Origin: Promicromonospora sp. Populi
Lineage (GTDB): Bacteria > Actinomycetota > Actinomycetes > Actinomycetales > Cellulomonadaceae
Reading direction: 5' to 3'
Assembly: GCF_041081105.1 (NCBI RefSeq)
Contig: NZ_CP163528.1
Location: 3,968,001-4,032,000 of the forward strand
Length of the DNA: 64,000 nucleotides
The notes beneath the pieces were generated by a model. The model was not told where the DNA came from and searched no databases. It saw only the letters and a list, made by a program, of their open reading frames with translations. The position numbers and the translations under genes are program-made. Of this stretch, positions 8,501 through 15,733 are shown in pieces; within the stretch, counting starts at the first letter, position 1, and every line of letters begins with the position of its first letter.

Positions 8501-10116
8501 GACTCGAGTTCGGCGACCCGGTCGAGGCGATCAACCGCGTCACGGACGAGCTGCTTGACGGCGACGCCGCCAACGGTGAGGCCGACCTGGTCGTGGCTCT
8601 CGCGCACGACGGCGCCGGCGCGGGCACGCCGGACGGCGCCACGCTGGAGGAGGAGGTCGCCGCCGGCGGCCCCTTCGCCGACCTGGTGCAGAACACCGAC
8701 CCGCGCGTCGCGGCCATCTTCACCGGCCACACCCACAAGCAGTACGCGTGGGACGCCCCGGTTCCCGGTGTGGAGGGTGCAACCCGGCCGATCATCCAGA
8801 CCGGCAACTACGGCGAGTTCCTGGGCCACGTCTCCCTCACGGTGGACACGGAGTCGTTCGACGTCACCGACTACACGGTCGAGAACGTCGCACGCACGAC
8901 CACTCCGGCCGCGGAGCTGATCGCGACGTACCCGGCGGTCGCGGAGGTCGACGGAATCGTCGACGCGGCGCTGGCCGCGGCTCAGGAGATCGGTGAGCAG
9001 CCGGTCGGCTCGGTCACGGCGGACGTCACGACGGCGTTCTCGGGCGGGTCCTACACGGGCGGCGTCTACACCGGCGGCAACCGCGACGACCGTGCGTCGG
9101 AGTCGGCGCTCGGCAACCTCGTGGCGAACTCGCTGCAGGAGTCGCTCGCCAGCGAGGAGCGGGGCGGCGCCGACATCGGCGTCGTGAACCCCGGCGGCCT
9201 GCGCAACGAGCTCTACCGGGGCGCGGACGGCGTCATCACCTACGCCGAGGCCAACGCCGTGCTGCCGTTCGTCAACAACCTGTGGACGACGACGCTCACG
9301 GGCGCGCAGCTCGACACCCTGCTCGAGCAGCAGTGGCAGACGGACGCCAACGGGAACCGTCCCTCGCGCCCGTACCTGGCGCTGGGGCTGTCGGACAACG
9401 TCTCCTACACGGTGACCACTGCCGACCCGAACGCGACGCCGGGCAACAACGTCTCGTCGATCACCATCGACGGCGTGCCGGTGGACCCGGCCGCGGAGTA
9501 CCGCATCGCGACGTTCTCGTTCCTGATCTCCGGCGGTGACAACTTCCGGGTCTTCACCGAGGGCACGGACGGTCGCGACTCCGGTCTGGTGGACCGCGAC
9601 GCCTGGATCGCGTACCTGGACAGCGCCTCGCCGATCACGCCGAGCTTCGCCCGCACCCGCACGGTCACCACGACCCTGCCGGGCACGGTCGAGGCGGGCG
9701 GCTCGACCGCCGTCAGCCTGTCCGGCCTGGACTTGACCTCGCTCGGTTCGCCGCAGAACACGGCGGTCGAGACCTTCCTGGTCCCGTCCGGCGGCACGGC
9801 GGCAGACGGCGTCTCGCTCGGCACCAGCACGGTGGCCGGCGGCGCGACGTCGACCTCCGTGACGATCCCGGCCCGCACGACGCCGGGTGCGTACCAGCTG
9901 TTGGTGCAGGCTTCGCCGTCGGGCACCACCGCCCGGCTGCCGCTGACGGTCGAAGCGGGGGAGCCGGAGGCTCCCGCGTGGAAGCCGTTCAAGCTCTACT
10001 GGTGGGGCGACACCGTGTCCTACAAGGGCAAGGTCTACGAGGCGACCCGGCCGACGATCCTGCAGATCCCGGGCGTGGGCAAGCACAGCCCCTGGAAGCT
10101 GGTCTCGTCGAGCTAG
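5506..10116 (+). CDS. Secreted ExeM/NucH-type endonuclease fused to 5'-nucleotidase with chitin-binding-like tail
   Basis: A 1536-aa exported multidomain enzyme. GTG 5506 follows AGAAGGAG at a good distance and opens a signal peptide ending near VAAPAATDG (residue about 42). Domains in order: lamin-tail domain (about 45-220, ISEAYLVGG, KFVELYNPTDEPV); a Pro/Glu linker; an OB-like domain (about 245-400); an EEP nuclease domain (about 510-850: GTFNVLNYFS, LLEVENSRYF, NHFKSKGS, GDFNAYEQEDP, SSDHDPAI); a calcineurin-like 5'-nucleotidase (about 856-1380: AINDFHGRID, AGDNIGAS, GNHEFDQG, GHTHKQYAWD, then the nucleotide-binding C-domain); a Ser/Thr-rich Ig-like part; and a terminal WKPFKLYWWGDTVSYKGKVY module resembling CBM5/12. 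It could degrade extracellular DNA to nucleotides and then release phosphate and nucleosides while anchored to polysaccharide. A long hairpin terminator follows. Activities are inferred from motifs. Confidence 0.9.
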   Translation: MSPSTLRSPRPHPRPRGRAAVAVALSAALAVPATAAVAAPAATDGPDSGHVVISEAYLVGGSSGQPYRNKFVELYNPTDEPVSVDGWSVQYKSATGASFSGITALSGTIAAGGYYLVQGASNAANGEPLPTPDAVGSLNLSGAAGVVALASRATAVTPAKGSVPAEGAAGVVDLLGYGTADTFETAQGPAGQGTGVVGSLERTGDLGDNSVDFVFSTEVTPTNAESSEPEPSPTPSEPTEPGEVTPIAEIQGTGDASPLAGQTVTTRGVVTAAYATGGFNGLYLQTAGTGGGVDPTPGASDGVYVFSAAAAAALSVGDHVEVTGAVSEFNGLTELTPASGGWTVLDEPATVEPTATTWPATAAGREALEGMLLAPQGDFTVTDNYDTNYYGTITLAAGDSPLVQPTTAGRPLSAEYNAQIADNAARGVLLDDGASTNYNSTANKALPLPWLTGGAPVRVGAAVTFTRPVVLDYRFDAWGFQPTSRLTPDVADAVQPVTFEDTREAAPAEVGGDLQVGTFNVLNYFSTTGDELTGCTYFTDRAGDPVTVSGGCDARGAAEEEDLQRQQAKIVAAISALDADVVSLLEVENSRYFLGKSRDQALSDLVDALNAAAGAGTWAYVASPAEVPADEDVIRNAFIYRTATAEPVGESHILLTGDAFDNARRPLAQVFQPSGGAADASDDVLVVSNHFKSKGSAGPWPGDADQGDGQGASNESRVRQANDLVAFADAQAEAAGTDKVLLVGDFNAYEQEDPIQVLADAGYIDLGAETGEYSYNFDGMVGSLDHELASPAAAELVTGVDIWNINAFEPVANEYSRYNYNASILYDESPFRSSDHDPAIVGLDLVAEPSSVDLDLVAINDFHGRIDANTVNFAGTVEQLRAQNPEGTAFVSAGDNIGASLFASALQQDQPTIDVLNALGLRTSAVGNHEFDQGMADLTDRVVPASDFSFLGANVYDEATGEAALPEYDVVSVNGVDVGFVGVVTEETPTLVTPAGIEGLEFGDPVEAINRVTDELLDGDAANGEADLVVALAHDGAGAGTPDGATLEEEVAAGGPFADLVQNTDPRVAAIFTGHTHKQYAWDAPVPGVEGATRPIIQTGNYGEFLGHVSLTVDTESFDVTDYTVENVARTTTPAAELIATYPAVAEVDGIVDAALAAAQEIGEQPVGSVTADVTTAFSGGSYTGGVYTGGNRDDRASESALGNLVANSLQESLASEERGGADIGVVNPGGLRNELYRGADGVITYAEANAVLPFVNNLWTTTLTGAQLDTLLEQQWQTDANGNRPSRPYLALGLSDNVSYTVTTADPNATPGNNVSSITIDGVPVDPAAEYRIATFSFLISGGDNFRVFTEGTDGRDSGLVDRDAWIAYLDSASPITPSFARTRTVTTTLPGTVEAGGSTAVSLSGLDLTSLGSPQNTAVETFLVPSGGTAADGVSLGTSTVAGGATSTSVTIPARTTPGAYQLLVQASPSGTTARLPLTVEAGEPEAPAWKPFKLYWWGDTVSYKGKVYEATRPTILQIPGVGKHSPWKLVSSS

Positions 10117-10131
10117 CCAGAGCCAGGACAA

Positions 10132-10186
10132 GTGAGGCGGAGCTGCAGCGCATCCCGATCGGGGGTGCGCTGCAGTTCTGCTTCAC
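10132..10186 (+). terminator. Long hairpin terminator after the secreted nuclease
   Basis: Arms at 10132-10152 and 10166-10186 pair over 21 positions with three G-T-compatible mismatches; the loop contains CCCGATCGGG, which can extend the fold. It lies 15 bases after the stop. Confidence 0.75.
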
Positions 10187-10215
10187 CCTGGTTCTACTTC
10201 GGTGACAGGGGTGCG

Positions 10216-10221
10216 TACCCT
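10216..10221 (+). promoter_or_regulatory. -10 element TACCCT for a leaderless start
   Basis: TACCCT ends 6 nt before GTG 10228, and no ribosome binding site is visible. This is the same architecture as at 1585, 2604, 58455 and 60842. Confidence 0.5.
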
Positions 10222-10227
10222 GGTTTC

Positions 10228-10527
10228 GTGAGCGAAACCCAGGCACCGCACGGCCCCTCGGACGACGTGGAGGTGCGCGACGTCGTCGACCCGGCGACCG
10301 TGCGCCGTGCTCCGCGGTACTCGGCGTTCTTCTGGACCGGTGCCCTGGTGGGGATAGTCATCGGGCTGCCCCTGTCGCTCTACCTCGTCAATACGCCCGC
10401 CGGCCAGGGCATGATGAAGCCCGGCGTGTACATCACGGTGCTGACCGTCTTCGTCATGACGGTCACCACTCTGCTGGCCGGCCTGTTCGCGGTGATCGCG
10501 GACCGCCGGAGCCTGCGCGGGCGCTGA
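10228..10527 (+). CDS. Small two-helix membrane protein, unknown function
   Basis: A 99-aa protein with an acidic N-terminal tail (about 30 residues), two hydrophobic helices (FFWTGALVGIVIGLPLSLYL at about 33-52 and VYITVLTVFVMTVTTLLAGLF at about 66-86) and a short basic end (ADRRSLRGR). It sits immediately upstream of purF on the same strand, a position where many actinobacteria carry a small membrane protein of this type. There is no catalytic motif. The longer open frame back to 10132 overlaps the preceding terminator and is not used. The gene is credible because composition, helices and the leaderless -10 element agree; the role is unknown. Confidence 0.75.
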   Translation: MSETQAPHGPSDDVEVRDVVDPATVRRAPRYSAFFWTGALVGIVIGLPLSLYLVNTPAGQGMMKPGVYITVLTVFVMTVTTLLAGLFAVIADRRSLRGR

Positions 10528-10583
10528 CAGAGGTCACAGACGCCGTCGGCGACTTCGATCCGGACGCATGGGATACTCGGAGC

Positions 10584-12131
10584 ATGCCTCTGCGCGGAGA
10601 TGGCCGCCTGAACCACGACCTCTTGCCCGGCGAGAAGGGCCCCCAGGACGCATGTGGCGTCTTCGGGGTCTGGGCACCCGGTGAGGAGGTCGCCAAGCTT
10701 GCGTACTTCGGCCTGTACGCACTACAGCATCGCGGACAGGAGTCCGCGGGCATCGCCACCAGCAACGGTGAGCAGATCCTCGTCTACAAGGACATGGGGC
10801 TGGTCTCCCAGGTCTTCGACGAGACGGCCCTGAACGCACTGACCGGCCACATCGCCGTCGGGCACTGCCGGTACTCCACCACTGGTGGGGTGACCTGGGA
10901 GAACGCCCAGCCGACGCTCGGCGCCACGGCGTCGGGCACGGTAGCCCTCGGGCACAACGGCAACCTGACCAACTCCGCCGACCTCGTCAATCTCGTGGCC
11001 GAGCGCTACGGCGCGCAGCGCCGGGGCGAGCTCGCCCGCGGCAACACCACGGACACGGCCCTGATCACGGCGCTCTTCGCGGGCGACGCGGACCACACCC
11101 TGGAGGCCACGGTCCTCGAGGTGCTGCCGCAGCTGCGCGGCGCGTTCTCCCTGGTCTTCATGGACGAGAGCACCCTGTACGCGGCGCGCGACCCGCAGGG
11201 CGTGCGCCCGCTCGTGCTCGGTCGCCTCGACCGCGGCTGGGTGGTCGCGAGCGAGACCCCGGCCCTGGACATCGTGGGTGCCTCCTACGTGCGCGACGTC
11301 GAGCCCGGCGAGCTCATCTGCATCGACGCCGACGGTATGCGGTCGGTGCGCTTCGCTCAGGCCGAACGTGCTGCCTGCGTCTTCGAGTACGTCTACCTCG
11401 CTCGCCCCGACAACACCATCAACGGCCGCTCCGTGCACTCGGCGCGGGTCGAGATGGGCCGCCAGCTGGCGCGCGAGCACCCCGTCGACGCCGACCTGGT
11501 GATCCCGACGCCGGAGTCCGGCACCCCGGCCGCCGTCGGGTACGCGGCGGAGTCCGGTATCCCGTTCGGGCAGGGCCTCACGAAGAACGCCTACGTGGGT
11601 CGCACGTTCATCCAGCCGTCCGACACGCTGCGGCAGCTCGGCATCCGGCTGAAGCTCAACCCGCTGCGCGAGGTCATCAAGGGCAAGCGCCTGGTGGTCG
11701 TGGACGACTCGATCGTGCGGGGCAACACCCAGCGCGCCCTGATCCGCATGCTGCGCGAGGCGGGCGCCGCCGAGGTGCACGTGCGGATCTCGTCACCGCC
11801 GGTGAAGTGGCCCTGCTTCTACGGCATCGACTTCGCGTCGCGCGCGGAGCTCATCGCCAACGGCCTGGCCGTCGACGAGATCGGCCAGTCGCTGGGCGCC
11901 GACAGCCTCGGGTACATCACCACCGAGGGCATGATCGCCGCTACCGAGCAGCCGAGCTCTCAGCTGTGCGCGGCTTGCTTCACGGGCAAGTACCCGATCG
12001 AGCTGCCCCCGGACGACCAGCTGGGCAAGCACCTTCTTGAGCAGGCGGAGCTACCGCTCGGCCCGCCCGAGGACGGCCTCAAGCAGCTCGCCGTGAGCAC
12101 CGGCGGGTCGACCGCGCTCGACCATCCGTGA
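10584..12131 (+). CDS. purF: Amidophosphoribosyltransferase
   Basis: PurF commits PRPP and glutamine to purine synthesis, making phosphoribosylamine. The 515-aa product has an N-terminal propeptide followed by DACGVFGVW; Cys24 would be the N-terminal nucleophile after processing. The glutaminase domain shows HRGQESAGIAT and GHCRYSTTGG, and the phosphoribosyltransferase domain has the PRPP loop VVVDDSIVRGNTQ. CVFEYVYLARPD, PCFYGIDF and LCAACFTGKYPI supply the cysteines of a Bacillus-type 4Fe-4S PurF. A GATACT hexamer ends 6 nt before the ATG with CGGAGC between, so the leader is absent or very short. purM follows 34 bases later and is probably co-transcribed. Identity is secure. Confidence 0.98.
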   Translation: MPLRGDGRLNHDLLPGEKGPQDACGVFGVWAPGEEVAKLAYFGLYALQHRGQESAGIATSNGEQILVYKDMGLVSQVFDETALNALTGHIAVGHCRYSTTGGVTWENAQPTLGATASGTVALGHNGNLTNSADLVNLVAERYGAQRRGELARGNTTDTALITALFAGDADHTLEATVLEVLPQLRGAFSLVFMDESTLYAARDPQGVRPLVLGRLDRGWVVASETPALDIVGASYVRDVEPGELICIDADGMRSVRFAQAERAACVFEYVYLARPDNTINGRSVHSARVEMGRQLAREHPVDADLVIPTPESGTPAAVGYAAESGIPFGQGLTKNAYVGRTFIQPSDTLRQLGIRLKLNPLREVIKGKRLVVVDDSIVRGNTQRALIRMLREAGAAEVHVRISSPPVKWPCFYGIDFASRAELIANGLAVDEIGQSLGADSLGYITTEGMIAATEQPSSQLCAACFTGKYPIELPPDDQLGKHLLEQAELPLGPPEDGLKQLAVSTGGSTALDHP

Positions 12132-12165
12132 CCACGACCACCTCTCGAACCATGCAGGAGCACCA

Positions 12166-13275
12166 GTGACTTCCGAAGGCCTGACGTACGCCGCCGCCGG
12201 CGTGGACACCGAGGCGGGCGACAAGGCCGTCGAGCTCATGAAGGACGCCGTGCGCCGCACGCAGGGTCCGGCTGTGCTCGGCGGCGTGGGCGGGTTCGCC
12301 GGCCTGTACGACCTGTCGGCCTTCCAGGGCTACCGGGCGCCGCTGCTGGCGACGTCCACGGACGGGGTCGGGACCAAGGTCGCGATCGCGCAGGCGATGG
12401 ACAAGCACGACACCATCGGGTTCGACCTCGTGGGCATGGTCGTGGACGACATCGTCGTGATCGGCGCCAAGCCGCTCTTCATGACCGACTACATCGCCAC
12501 CGGCAAGGTCGTGCCGGAGCGGATCGCGGACATCGTGCGGGGCATCGCGCAGGCCTGCGAGGTGGCGGACACCGCCCTGGTGGGCGGCGAGACCGCCGAG
12601 CACCCCGGACTCCTGGAGCCGGACGAGTACGACGTCGCCGGCGCCGCCACCGGAATTGTCGAGGCCGACAAGGTGCTGGGACCGGACCGGGTGCAGCACG
12701 GCGACGTGCTGATCGCGATGGCCTCCAGCGGCCTGCACTCCAACGGGTACTCCCTGGTGCGTGCAGTGATCAAGCAGGCCGGCTGGGCCCTCGACCGGCA
12801 CGTGGACGACCTGGGGCGGGCCCTGGGCGAGGAGCTGCTGGAGCCCACGCGGGTCTACGCCTCCGACTGCCTGGCGCTGGCGGCAGACGAGGCCGCGCAG
12901 GTCCACGCCTTCACCCACGTGACCGGCGGTGGGCTCGCGGCGAACCTGGCGCGCGTCCTCCCGGCAGGACTCGTGGCCACGGTCGATCGCGCGTCCTGGG
13001 AGGTGCCCGCGGTGTTCCGCATGGTGCGCGAACTTGGTGGCGTGCCGAACGGGGACCTGGAGAACACGCTCAACCTGGGCATCGGCATGGTGGCCGTGGT
13101 CGGCGCCGATGGCGCGGACTCAGCGCTCGCCCGGCTGTCCACCCTAGGAGTGCCCGCGTGGGAACTCGGAACTGTGGACACGCTGAACGACTCGGCGGCA
13201 CAGGAAAACCTGGTCACCGGGACGAAGGGCGTGTCCGGCGGTGCGGTCAGGCTGGTTAACGACTACCGCGGATAA
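12166..13275 (+). CDS. purM: Phosphoribosylformylglycinamidine cyclo-ligase (AIR synthetase)
   Basis: PurM converts FGAM to AIR with ATP, the step after PurL. The 369-aa protein shows the AIRS fold: TYAAAGVDTEAGDKAVELMK at the start, VGGFAGLYDLS, TSTDGVGTKVAIAQ, DLVGMVVDDIVVIGAKPLFMTDYIATG (broken here only by wording), GLVGGETAEHPG-like GGETAEHPG, SSGLHSNGYSLVR and HVTGGGLAANLARVLP. GTG 12166 is preceded by GCAGGAG at a proper distance. It follows purF closely, so the two are likely one operon, closed by a double hairpin. It faces the DUF3073 gene tail to tail. Length and motifs are normal. Confidence 0.98.
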   Translation: MTSEGLTYAAAGVDTEAGDKAVELMKDAVRRTQGPAVLGGVGGFAGLYDLSAFQGYRAPLLATSTDGVGTKVAIAQAMDKHDTIGFDLVGMVVDDIVVIGAKPLFMTDYIATGKVVPERIADIVRGIAQACEVADTALVGGETAEHPGLLEPDEYDVAGAATGIVEADKVLGPDRVQHGDVLIAMASSGLHSNGYSLVRAVIKQAGWALDRHVDDLGRALGEELLEPTRVYASDCLALAADEAAQVHAFTHVTGGGLAANLARVLPAGLVATVDRASWEVPAVFRMVRELGGVPNGDLENTLNLGIGMVAVVGADGADSALARLSTLGVPAWELGTVDTLNDSAAQENLVTGTKGVSGGAVRLVNDYRG

Positions 13276-13287
13276 CTCGGTAGCGAG

Positions 13288-13331
13288 GCCCAGCCGAAGG
13301 CTGGGCGCGGGGCCGGCGCGAAGGCGCCGGC
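13288..13331. terminator. Double hairpin between convergent purM and DUF3073 gene
   Basis: Two perfect hairpins in a row: 8-bp arms around GAA (13288-13306) and 8-bp arms around GAAG (13312-13331). They lie between two genes that end toward each other and could stop transcription from both sides. Confidence 0.8.
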
Positions 13332-13335
13332 ACCC

Positions 13336-13548
13336 TCAGCGCGTGTTGCCGTCTTGCTCTGCCCAGTCGGAGTACCTGTTGTCGTACTCCTCGTCCTCCG
13401 AGGATTCCCACCGCGACTGTGTCGCAACATCCGTATGGGAGTCTCCGCTGAGCTCCTGCTCGAGGGCGTGATAATTGGTGTCCGGGCTCCAGTACTTCAG
13501 CTCGCGAGCAACCTTGGTCTGCTTAGCCTTCTGACGGCCGCGGCCCAT
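13336..13548 (-). CDS. DUF3073 domain-containing protein
   Basis: A 70-aa highly charged protein starting MGRGRQKAKQTKVARELKYW, the signature of the DUF3073 family found across actinobacteria, often beside purM and bldC as here. The first third is basic and helical; the rest is acidic and Ser/Asp/Tyr-rich (SSEDEEYDNRYSDWAEQD). No cysteine or membrane segment is present. The start at 13548 is chosen over the upstream in-frame ATG (13566) because GGAG precedes it and the family begins with MGRGR. A nucleic-acid role is suggested by the basic start but is not established. Confidence 0.9.
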   Translation of the reverse strand: MGRGRQKAKQTKVARELKYWSPDTNYHALEQELSGDSHTDVATQSRWESSEDEEYDNRYSDWAEQDGNTR

Positions 13549-14143
13549 GGCTCCGACCCCCCTCAAAGTAGGAGCGGGGCGGCACCGTTCGTAGACGTGC
13601 GGCCCCGTAGCGTTTCGTCTGTCCAGGTTCCAACGTTACATGCTGGTACGGCGTTTCTTCCAGTCCGTGGACGTGATTCGTCCCATCCCCCGATGTGACA
13701 TTCGGATCAGTTGGGATCGACCGCCGCACCGTGAGGCCGCAAGGTGATTGACGTTGTCTTGACGAGTGCATTGCGCCTAGCCGACCAAGCGCGCGCCATC
13801 GCAGGTGCAGCGATCAGACGTCCCGGGAATCTTGTTCGTGTGCTCGGGGCATCCAACTCCACCGCTTTGCCGACTCCTGGCTGACCTGCGGATGTTCACC
13901 GGTCGCACCCGCGAGACGAGTGCCGCGTATCGGTGAAGCGGGGGCAGATAGGGCCGTCGGCGTGTCGCACGTGTCCGAGACTCGCCCGAAACGGACGCGC
14001 GTGGCGAGGAGTGTGGAAAGTGAGGAAATAAACCGCGCCCCCAAGTCGCCTAAATCCCGTTTGCTGCTAACAATGGTGCAAGAGCGGGTGTCGTCAACCG
14101 CCTGGTACGGCCAGGCCGACACCGTTCCGGAGGAGGTGCGGGG
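13549..14143. other. 595-base divergent intergenic region between DUF3073 gene and bldC
   Basis: No coding frame is convincing. It must hold the promoters of both divergent genes. The segment 13990-14090 is distinctly AT-richer than its surroundings and includes TTTGCTGCTAACAATGG, which could contain the bldC -10. The bldC leader may be long. I found no tRNA, CRISPR or clear attenuator hairpin. Confidence 0.5.
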
Positions 14144-14353
14144 ATGTCCATCCACGGAGAATCCGAGGTCCTGCTCACGCCTGCCGAGGTAGCGAGCTTG
14201 TTCCGTGTTGACCCCAAGACAGTAACGCGTTGGGCAAAAGCGGGAAAGCTCTCATCGATCCGGACACTTGGCGGTCACCGCCGCTACAAGGAGTCTGAGG
14301 TTCGAGCGCTGCTCGGTGCGGCGGCGGACAGCTCGGGCGATTCTGACAACTAG
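14144..14353 (+). CDS. bldC: Developmental transcriptional regulator BldC (MerR-like HTH)
   Basis: A 69-aa single winged-helix protein. LLTPAEVASLFRVDPKTVTRWAKAGKLSSIRTLGGHRRY is split here across its helix-turn-helix (residues about 10-30) and wing (GGHRRYKESEVRALL, about 42-56), and is nearly the canonical BldC pattern. BldC binds direct repeats cooperatively and times development in Streptomyces; in unicellular relatives its targets are less known. GAGGTGCGGGG precedes the ATG. The gene is separated from its upstream neighbour by 600 bases of non-coding DNA. Length and sequence are typical, so identity is very likely. Confidence 0.95.
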   Translation: MSIHGESEVLLTPAEVASLFRVDPKTVTRWAKAGKLSSIRTLGGHRRYKESEVRALLGAAADSSGDSDN

Positions 14354-14417
14354 TCAGACATCGTTGACGGATTGGTCGGCAGGTAGGACGAAGGCGCGCC
14401 GGGTGCTGCCCCCCAGC

Positions 14418-14744
14418 TCAGCCCCGCGCGCGCCGGAGCGCAGCGGTTACGGCAAGAGCCGTACCGAGGACGACTAGACCGAGCGTGGCTCCTATCAGGA
14501 GCTTGGCGTTGCGGGCCCGGCGCGGATCTTGCGCCGGGCCGTTTTTGTTGCCGAAAGCCCCGGCAGCCATTGCGGCGGCATCGCTCGCGGCCTGCTTCGC
14601 GTCGTGCGCGATACGAGACGCCTGGTAGCTGGGGCTCAGGCGGGTCGTCAGCTCGTCGAGGCTCGCCGCGAGGTCCGCACGGGTGCGGAGCACCTCGGCC
14701 TCGAGCTCGCTGCTGCTGGGCGGCGGTGTCGTCGGAGTGCTCAT
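14418..14744 (-). CDS. DUF3618 domain-containing protein
   Basis: A 108-aa protein with a Pro/Ser-rich start, a helical DUF3618-like part (ELEAEVLRTRADLAASLDELTTRLSP, residues about 13-38) followed by an amphipathic helix, and one C-terminal membrane helix (LLIGATLGLVVLGTALAVTAAL, about 81-102) ending in RRARG. DUF3618 proteins commonly follow a phage-holin-like gene in actinobacteria, and here the start codon overlaps that gene's stop (ATGA at 14741-14744), showing translational coupling. The role is unknown; an envelope-associated helper function is a guess from the membrane anchor. Confidence 0.85.
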   Translation of the reverse strand: MSTPTTPPPSSSELEAEVLRTRADLAASLDELTTRLSPSYQASRIAHDAKQAASDAAAMAAGAFGNKNGPAQDPRRARNAKLLIGATLGLVVLGTALAVTAALRRARG

Positions 14745-15193
14745 CGGTGCAGTCCCTCCTTGATGGACGTGATGTCGTCCTTGACGCGCTGGACGCTCTC
14801 CGGCTTGGTGGTGGCCTTCTTGAGCAGCTGCACACCCACCAGCGCGAGGATGATCGTCACGAGCAGCATGAAGCCGCCGATGGTGAGCGCGGACAGCCAG
14901 AGCGGCCACACCGTTCCCAGCCCGTACACGGCCGCCAGGAGCAGCACGCCGGCGGCGTAGGCGAGGATCAGGAGCGCCACGACGAGCAGCCCCGCGCCGA
15001 TGCCGGACTTCGTGGCCTTCTCGGTCAGCTCGGCCTTGGCAAGCGCGATCTCCGCGCGTACCAGCCGGGAAGCCTGCTCGGAGATCTGCTCGACGAGACT
15101 CCCGAGCGAGGCTGGCCTGTCGGCTTCCGGCGTACTTGTCGGGGCGTCGCTTGCTGTGCCCGCTTGGCTGTCGATCTTCACGTTCTTGATCAT
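14741..15193 (-). CDS. Phage-holin-family (DUF1469-like) membrane protein
   Basis: A 150-aa protein with a helical N-terminal part (SLGSLVEQISEQASRLVRAEIALAK, about 29-53), two membrane helices (GIGAGLLVVALLILAYAAGV at about 63-82 and LWLSALTIGGFMLLVTIILA at about 97-116) and a charged C-terminal helix. This matches the Phage_holin_3_6/DUF1469 pattern, a chromosomal family not tied to a prophage. GGGAGG precedes the ATG at 15193. It forms an overlapping pair with the DUF3618 gene. The upstream in-frame start (15238) has no binding site. Confidence 0.85.
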   Translation of the reverse strand: MIKNVKIDSQAGTASDAPTSTPEADRPASLGSLVEQISEQASRLVRAEIALAKAELTEKATKSGIGAGLLVVALLILAYAAGVLLLAAVYGLGTVWPLWLSALTIGGFMLLVTIILALVGVQLLKKATTKPESVQRVKDDITSIKEGLHR

Positions 15194-15261
15194 CTGCCCT
15201 CCCGTACCACCGGCTTCGGCTTGCGCCGCTGAAGACAACTCAACAGGTCAAGACTGCATGG

Positions 15262-15297
15262 GGCAATTCCTGGAGCGGCGTGGCTTCGAGGAATTGC
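15262..15297 (-). terminator. Inverted repeat downstream of the unknown gene at 15348
   Basis: GCAATTCCT at 15263-15271 and AGGAATTGC at 15289-15297 form a 9-bp stem around a 17-base loop. It lies 50 bases past the stop of the minus-strand gene at 15348 and may end its transcript. Confidence 0.45.
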
Positions 15298-15347
15298 GTG
15301 TAGGGGACTGCGCTTAAATGCCCAATTACCGGTAAGAATTGCCGTGC

Positions 15348-15629
15348 CTACCGACCATCAAACGGCACTCGTTCTGCGAGCAACCAATCGCCATAGCTCC
15401 GCAACACCGGCCCCCCTGCCGAGGACCGGACCGATAGAACTCCGTACTCGATGTCCTCGCACCCGTCCGGGCCGGAGTTGATCATGTGCGTGATTCCGAC
15501 GGATGCGGACAGCGCGACCCGCAGAACGCTGGTTCCGGTCTCCGCGAAGTCCCTCGCGCCCTTGACCGGGGTGAGGTACTGGCCGTCGCCGGTTCCCGCG
15601 AGGACGAAGTAGTAGTTCCCGAGTGCCAT
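15348..15629 (-). CDS. Hypothetical protein, 93 aa
   Basis: I do not recognise this protein. It begins MALGNYYFVLAGTGDGQYLTPVKGARDFAETGTSVLRVALSASVGITHMI in sense (quoted here only through its opening residues and pattern), is mostly beta-like, has one Cys (DGCEDIEYGVL) and no membrane segment. Codon use looks coding, with G/C in third positions, and no longer gene overlaps it. The ATG at 15629 is preceded by a GGGAGGACGATGGGG stretch. It lies 104 bases downstream of a membrane-protein gene on the same strand, so the two may be co-transcribed. It may be a lineage-restricted small protein. Confidence 0.6.
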   Translation of the reverse strand: MALGNYYFVLAGTGDGQYLTPVKGARDFAETGTSVLRVALSASVGITHMINSGPDGCEDIEYGVLSVRSSAGGPVLRSYGDWLLAERVPFDGR

Positions 15630-15733
15630 CTGCGTGCCCCATCGTCCTCCCGAGCGCCCGATGCGCCGCGGGTCATGCTCTCGAACGTACGGCATACCGT
15701 GCGATGCAGGACGTCGAGAACGTCCACGGGTGA

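Noticed and set aside
5590..10131. A 1513-codon open frame on the minus strand
   Set aside because: It is the antisense shadow of the secreted nuclease gene; its sequence is repetitive Arg/Val/Gly without domains.
14268..14477. A plus-strand ORF overlapping the end of bldC
   Set aside because: It is out of frame with bldC, rich in Arg and Ser, and has no start signals.
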